Below are positions 6,072 to 8,973 of a stretch of DNA of 8,973 nt, piece by piece. A model generated the notes under the pieces. The model did no database searches and was not told the origin of the DNA. It worked only from the letters and a program-made list of their open reading frames with translations. Position 1 is the stretch's first letter, and each line of letters opens with the position of its first letter. The translations under genes were made by a program, and so were the position numbers. The stretch is from Betaproteobacteria bacterium TMED156 (lineage in GTDB: Bacteria > Pseudomonadota > Gammaproteobacteria > Burkholderiales > Burkholderiaceae_A). The stretch covers positions 1 through 8,973 of the forward strand of contig NHHF01000064.1 of assembly GCA_002171155.1 (NCBI GenBank). The letters are read 5' to 3'.

Positions 6072-7277
6072 TCAATGTTTCCTGCGGCCGAGCAGTTTCA
6101 GCCGCAAAGCGTTCAGCTTGATAAAGCCCTCGGCGTCTTTCTGGTCGTAGACCGCGTCTTCTTCAAATGTCACATGCGCTTGCGAATAGAGCGAATAGTC
6201 CGACTTGCGCGCCACCACGCTGGCCGTGCCCTTATAAAGCTTGAGCGTGACCGATCCGGTGACGTATTTTTGGCTTTCGTCAATCGCGGCCTGCAACATT
6301 TCGCGCTCAGGCGAGAACCACAAGCCGTTATAAATCAGCTCGGCATAGCGCGGCATCAACTCATCCTTCAAATGCGCCGCGCCGCGGTCGAGTGTCAGCG
6401 ATTCGAGCCCGCGATGGGCCGCAAGCAATACCGAGCCGCCTGGCGTTTCGTAAATGCCGCGCGACTTCATGCCAACAAAGCGGTTTTCAACCAGATCGAG
6501 CCGTCCGATGCCATTGTCGCCTCCCAGCGTGTTGAGGCGTGCGAGCATCGCGGCCGGCGACAGGCGTTCGCCGTTAATGGAAACCGCATCGCCGGCCTCA
6601 AAGCCGACCTCAATATGGGTCGGCCTATCGGGGGCTTCTTCAGGCGATGACGTGCGCTGATAGACAAATTCGGGACAGGGCTTATTTGGGTCTTCCAGCA
6701 CTTTGCCTTCGCTTGAGGTGTGCAGCAAATTAGCGTCGACCGAAAAGGGTGCTTCGCCGCGCTTGTCTCTGGGCACGGGGATTTGGTGCTGTTCGGCATA
6801 GGCGATGAGTGTTTCACGCGAGTTTAAATCCCATTCGCGCCATGGCGCGATCACGCGAATATCCGGATTGCAGGCATAATAGCCCAACTCAAACCGTACT
6901 TGATCATTGCCCTTGCCAGTGGCCCCGTGGCACACGGCATCGGCACCGGTCGCCGTGGCAATCTCAATCTGGCGCTTGGCGATAAGGGGGCGGGCAATCG
7001 AGGTGCCCAAAAGATACACGCCCTCATAAAGTGCATTGGCGCGAAACATGGGAAACACATAATTGCGCACAAATTCCTCGCGCAAATCTTCAATGTAAAT
7101 TTCCTTGATGCCCAGCATCTCGGCCTTGGCGCGCGCCGGTTCAAGCTCTTCTCCCTGGCCCAAATCGGCGGTAAACGTCACAACCTCGCAGGCATAAGTC
7201 TCCTGCAACCATTTTAGAATAATGGATGTATCAAGACCGCCCGAATAGGCCAGCACCACTTTTCTGATATCGCTCAT
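6072..7277 (-). CDS. argG: Argininosuccinate synthase
   Basis: ArgG joins citrulline and aspartate, using ATP (to AMP and pyrophosphate), to form argininosuccinate, the penultimate step of arginine synthesis in the cytosol. The 401-residue protein shows the N-type ATP pyrophosphatase P-loop SGGLDTS (12-18), TADLGQGEE (36-44), [14 protein letters not shown] (84-97), the substrate-binding [13 protein letters not shown] (118-130), and a normal C-terminus, [18 protein letters not shown]. Length and motifs match the common approximately 400-residue bacterial/eukaryotic class. Minus-strand GGAG (complement of 7285-7288) lies 7 bases before the ATG. It stands alone with no other arg gene in the window. 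It is divergent from the exported-protein gene (82-base spacer) and convergent with folD. Confidence 0.98.
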   Translation of the reverse strand: MSDIRKVVLAYSGGLDTSIILKWLQETYACEVVTFTADLGQGEELEPARAKAEMLGIKEIYIEDLREEFVRNYVFPMFRANALYEGVYLLGTSIARPLIAKRQIEIATATGADAVCHGATGKGNDQVRFELGYYACNPDIRVIAPWREWDLNSRETLIAYAEQHQIPVPRDKRGEAPFSVDANLLHTSSEGKVLEDPNKPCPEFVYQRTSSPEEAPDRPTHIEVGFEAGDAVSINGERLSPAAMLARLNTLGGDNGIGRLDLVENRFVGMKSRGIYETPGGSVLLAAHRGLESLTLDRGAAHLKDELMPRYAELIYNGLWFSPEREMLQAAIDESQKYVTGSVTLKLYKGTASVVARKSDYSLYSQAHVTFEEDAVYDQKDAEGFIKLNALRLKLLGRRKH

Positions 7278-7301
7278 AAGTCTGCTCCAAACGTGTCTCG
7301 C

Positions 7302-7330
7302 CTTTTAGCCGTTCATATTAACAGGTGCAA
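7302..7330 (-). promoter_or_regulatory. Candidate sigma-70 promoter for argG
   Basis: On the minus strand TTGCAC (complement of 7325-7330) and TAAAAG (complement of 7302-7307) are 17 bases apart and would start transcription near 7295, about 18 bases before the argG ATG. The match is modest (first three bases of -35; four of six in -10). No clear ArgR-type operator is seen. Confidence 0.33.
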
Positions 7331-7359
7331 GCGCAGCAGCACTAGTGTAGCCTCCGCGC

Positions 7360-7893
7360 GTGCGAAACTTAACCCTCATATGTGGCGTGGCATTTTACGT
7401 TTGGGCCGGAATTTTAACCCTAGCCCTGCCCGCGCAGGCGGCGGATGTCGCTTGGCGCCCCAATCAAACCATGTATTGTTCAGACGGCGAATTTGACTGG
7501 GACAGCGGCCAGTCGCTCTATGACTTTGTCATTCAGACTCGTGCGCCGGATGATTTTATCGTCAGCTATTTGGGCATTCCCCATCCCAGTTTTGAAACGC
7601 GCGATTTTTTCCACATCTGGATGAAAATGCGTGGGCAATTCTCGTCGGCTTTTGCAAAAAAAGAGCACACGCGCATTTACTCATTGCAGTTTAATCTGGA
7701 CAACGAGCCTCCGCGGATGGGCACCCTCACCATCGCAGCAGACGATAGTTACAAATTTTTGATGACACCGCCACTCGACCGCGACACGACAGAATCGGGA
7801 CTGTGCTGGGCGTCGTTGCCGCTGACGCCTGAAGACAGGTTGCCCTCTTGTACGCCGTCGCCGTTGGAAGACACCAGCAAATGCGCCCGATAG
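7360..7893 (+). CDS. Exported protein of unknown function, GTG start, four mature cysteines
   Basis: I do not recognise this 177-residue protein. It has a clear Sec signal peptide: Arg2, a hydrophobic core (about 4-23), and the cleavage site AQA/AD after residue 27. The roughly 150-residue mature protein is therefore periplasmic or secreted. It has four cysteines (C40, C149, C164, C175), enough for two disulfides; Cys8 lies inside the signal core and does not form a convincing lipobox. The mature chain is rich in aromatics and aspartate, with a C-terminal Pro/Ser/Cys-rich tail. The GTG at 7360 is the only reasonable start: an in-frame TAG lies at 7348-7350, and a later start would cut the signal peptide. 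No Shine-Dalgarno sequence precedes it, so it may be translated weakly or as a leaderless message. It is divergent from argG and convergent with the cold-shock gene. Small exported proteins such as IalB-like ones occur near this locus in other alphaproteobacteria, but I cannot assign it to that family. Confidence 0.78.
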   Translation: MRNLTLICGVAFYVWAGILTLALPAQAADVAWRPNQTMYCSDGEFDWDSGQSLYDFVIQTRAPDDFIVSYLGIPHPSFETRDFFHIWMKMRGQFSSAFAKKEHTRIYSLQFNLDNEPPRMGTLTIAADDSYKFLMTPPLDRDTTESGLCWASLPLTPEDRLPSCTPSPLEDTSKCAR

Positions 7894-7932
7894 GGGCTAT
7901 CGCTTACCAAAGGAGTTGACCGAAGGGAAGTT

Positions 7933-8136
7933 TTACTCGGCTGCTTGCAGATTAACGGCTGAATATTTGCCGTTATTACCTTGCTGCTTTTCGAAACTTA
8001 CTTTCATATTTTCTGTCAGGCGCAGGCCAGCTGCTTGAGCTGCTGAAATGTGAACGAACACATCATCTTGGCCGTCAACGGCGATAAAGCCGTAGCCTTT
8101 TGTTTCGTTAAACCACTTAACTGTTCCAGTAATCAT
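7933..8136 (-). CDS. CspA-family cold-shock protein
   Basis: This is a 67-residue single cold-shock domain that binds single-stranded nucleic acid and acts as an RNA chaperone in the cytosol. The N-terminus [10 protein letters not shown] carries Trp8. RNP1 is KGYGFI (13-18) and RNP2 is VFVHI (26-30). The length matches the CspA family (about 65-70 residues). The start at 8136 is chosen because it gives the standard N-terminus; an in-frame ATG at 8259 would add 41 residues of no CSD character that span the promoter. There is no strong Shine-Dalgarno site (GGACAAG at best). The gene is downstream of rlmN on the same strand with a 176-base gap and its own -10 box, so it is probably separately transcribed. 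The leader predicted from that box is only about 30 bases, much shorter than the long leader of E. coli cspA. Cold induction cannot be inferred. Confidence 0.95.
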   Translation of the reverse strand: MITGTVKWFNETKGYGFIAVDGQDDVFVHISAAQAAGLRLTENMKVSFEKQQGNNGKYSAVNLQAAE

Positions 8137-8173
8137 AAATCTTGTCCATACTCTGCGTGTCTTTCGGAACCTT

Positions 8174-8202
8174 ATTATAGACGCCAGCGCCACGAATTGG
8201 AA
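8174..8202 (-). promoter_or_regulatory. Candidate promoter of the cold-shock gene
   Basis: The minus strand has a perfect TATAAT (complement of 8174-8179). At 17-base spacing a weak -35 TTCCAA (complement of 8197-8202) matches three of six positions. Transcription would start near 8167, about 30 bases before the ATG at 8136. This supports the short start rather than the ATG at 8259. Confidence 0.45.
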
Positions 8203-8283
8203 CTGCCGCACTGCGCCCAAAGAAACCGTCAAGGGTGCGCCGCCCCCGTTCGTTAGCACATATATGCCCCTTTACAAGCTAAA

Positions 8284-8304
8284 TTTGCCGTTTCAGGGGG
8301 CAAA
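8284..8304 (-). terminator. Weak hairpin after rlmN, possible terminator
   Basis: TTTGCC (8284-8289) and GGCAAA (8299-8304) form a 6-bp stem with a 9-base loop, 8 bases beyond the rlmN stop. On the minus strand it is followed by only three T before the sequence becomes mixed, so intrinsic termination would be poor. It may simply be a chance repeat. Confidence 0.25.
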
Positions 8305-8312
8305 GCGCGATA

Positions 8313-8973
8313 TCACGCGATCGGGCGAAACAGCTTTTTTGCCTCTAATTCGGCCATTTTGCGCGCTGCAGCGGTTTGTTTGACGCTTTGTGACTTCAAT
8401 TGCCCACATGCGGCCATAATGTCGCGCCCGCGTGGGGTTCGCACCGGACTGGCATATCCGGCGCGATTTACGATATCGGCAAATGCCTCAATACGGTCCC
8501 ATTCGGTGCACTCATAAGGGCTGTTCGGCCACGGATTGAACGGGATGATATTAATTTTGGCCGGAATGCCCGCCAGCAGTCGCACCAATTCGCGCGCATC
8601 TGCATCGGTATCGTTCACACCCTTGAGCATGACATATTCAAAGGTAATACGGCGTGCATTGGACAGGCCCGGATAGGCGCGGCAAGCATCAAGCAAATCG
8701 GCGATGGGGGATTTTTTGTTCAACGGCACCAGTTCATCGCGCAAATCATCGCGCACGGCGTGTAGCGATATTGCCAGCATGACGCCGGTTTCTGCGCCCA
8801 TGCGGGCAATGTCAGGTACAACGCCGGATGTCGATAGCGTGATACGCCGGCGCGACAGGGCCAGCCCGTCGCCATCGCTCATAACATTGAGCGCGGCAAT
8901 TACATTGTCGGTATTGTAGAGCGGCTCGCCCATGCCCATCATCACAATATTGGTTATTTTGCGCGTGTCGGTA
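8313..8973 (-). CDS. rlmN: 23S rRNA (adenine2503-C2)-methyltransferase RlmN, C-terminal part
   Basis: RlmN is a radical-SAM enzyme that methylates C2 of A2503 in 23S rRNA (and A37 of some tRNAs) through a methyl-cysteine intermediate. About 220 C-terminal residues are inside the window; the reading frame runs open to base 8972 and the rest, including the CxxxCxxC cluster motif, lies beyond the edge. Visible signatures are [13 protein letters not shown] at the upstream end, [35 protein letters not shown] and [17 protein letters not shown]. The cysteine in AACGQL (codon 8406-8408) corresponds to the methyl-carrying Cys355 of E. coli RlmN, so the visible part is intact. The C-terminal tail is basic. 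The gene ends 176 bases before the cold-shock gene on the same strand. The internal GTG at 8943-8945 is not a real start, since family sequence continues upstream of it. Confidence 0.96.
   Translation of the reverse strand, partial: TDTRKITNIVMMGMGEPLYNTDNVIAALNVMSDGDGLALSRRRITLSTSGVVPDIARMGAETGVMLAISLHAVRDDLRDELVPLNKKSPIADLLDACRAYPGLSNARRITFEYVMLKGVNDTDADARELVRLLAGIPAKINIIPFNPWPNSPYECTEWDRIEAFADIVNRAGYASPVRTPRGRDIMAACGQLKSQSVKQTAAARKMAELEAKKLFRPIA

Noticed and set aside
6083..6106. TGCGGC/GCCGCA inverted repeat near the argG end
   Set aside because: The arms fall in the conserved C-terminal coding region, with a 12-base loop and no T run after them.
6048..6650. 200-codon plus-strand open frame antisense to argG
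   Set aside because: Its composition is Arg/Ala-rich as expected of an antisense shadow, and argG is unmistakable.
8137..8259. 41-residue N-terminal extension of the cold-shock protein
   Set aside because: It covers the -10 box and has no cold-shock domain sequence; [10 protein letters not shown] is a standard CspA N-terminus.
1..8973. CRISPR array, insertion sequence, tRNA, phage or toxin-antitoxin genes
   Set aside because: I looked on both strands and saw no regularly spaced repeats, transposase motifs, cloverleaf sequence or integration site.

Overview
The window looks like ordinary chromosome of a mid-GC alphaproteobacterium. This rests on the alphaproteobacterial look of the RlmN C-terminus, FolD, ArgG and the small YggT and CspA proteins, and on lipid-catabolism families common in that class. 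Genus cannot be fixed. I see no tRNA, rRNA, CRISPR array, insertion sequence, phage gene or integration site, and no gene-free stretch longer than 300 bases.

Region 1 (about 1-3682, + strand) is a lipid- or acyl-CoA-related gene run. It starts with a DUF7064/CrtC-like protein that probably begins upstream of the window. This overlaps by 4 bases an APH-fold phosphotransferase. A crotonase with the full delta(3,5)-delta(2,4)-dienoyl-CoA isomerase acidic triad follows, then a short PlsC-like acyltransferase with a GTG start. Together they suggest handling of an unsaturated or hydrophobic acyl substrate; the substrate is unknown.

Region 2 (3721-4797) holds a divergent pair: a VOC-fold protein on the minus strand and an HD-domain protein on the plus strand that resembles the PhnZ/TmpB-type diiron HD proteins. 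Their shared 108-base spacer carries a plausible promoter for the HD gene.

Region 3 (4842-7277) is housekeeping. A YggT membrane protein is followed closely by folD (one-carbon folate metabolism), which runs convergently into argG (arginine synthesis) with only 7 bases between stops.

Region 4 (7360-8973) holds an unrecognised exported protein with four mature cysteines (+), a 67-residue cold-shock protein (-), and the C-terminal part of rlmN (-), cut by the window edge.

No convincing new multi-gene system is visible. The best leads are the translationally coupled DUF7064/phosphotransferase pair, the HD protein with altered substrate-pocket positions, and the exported orphan next to argG.
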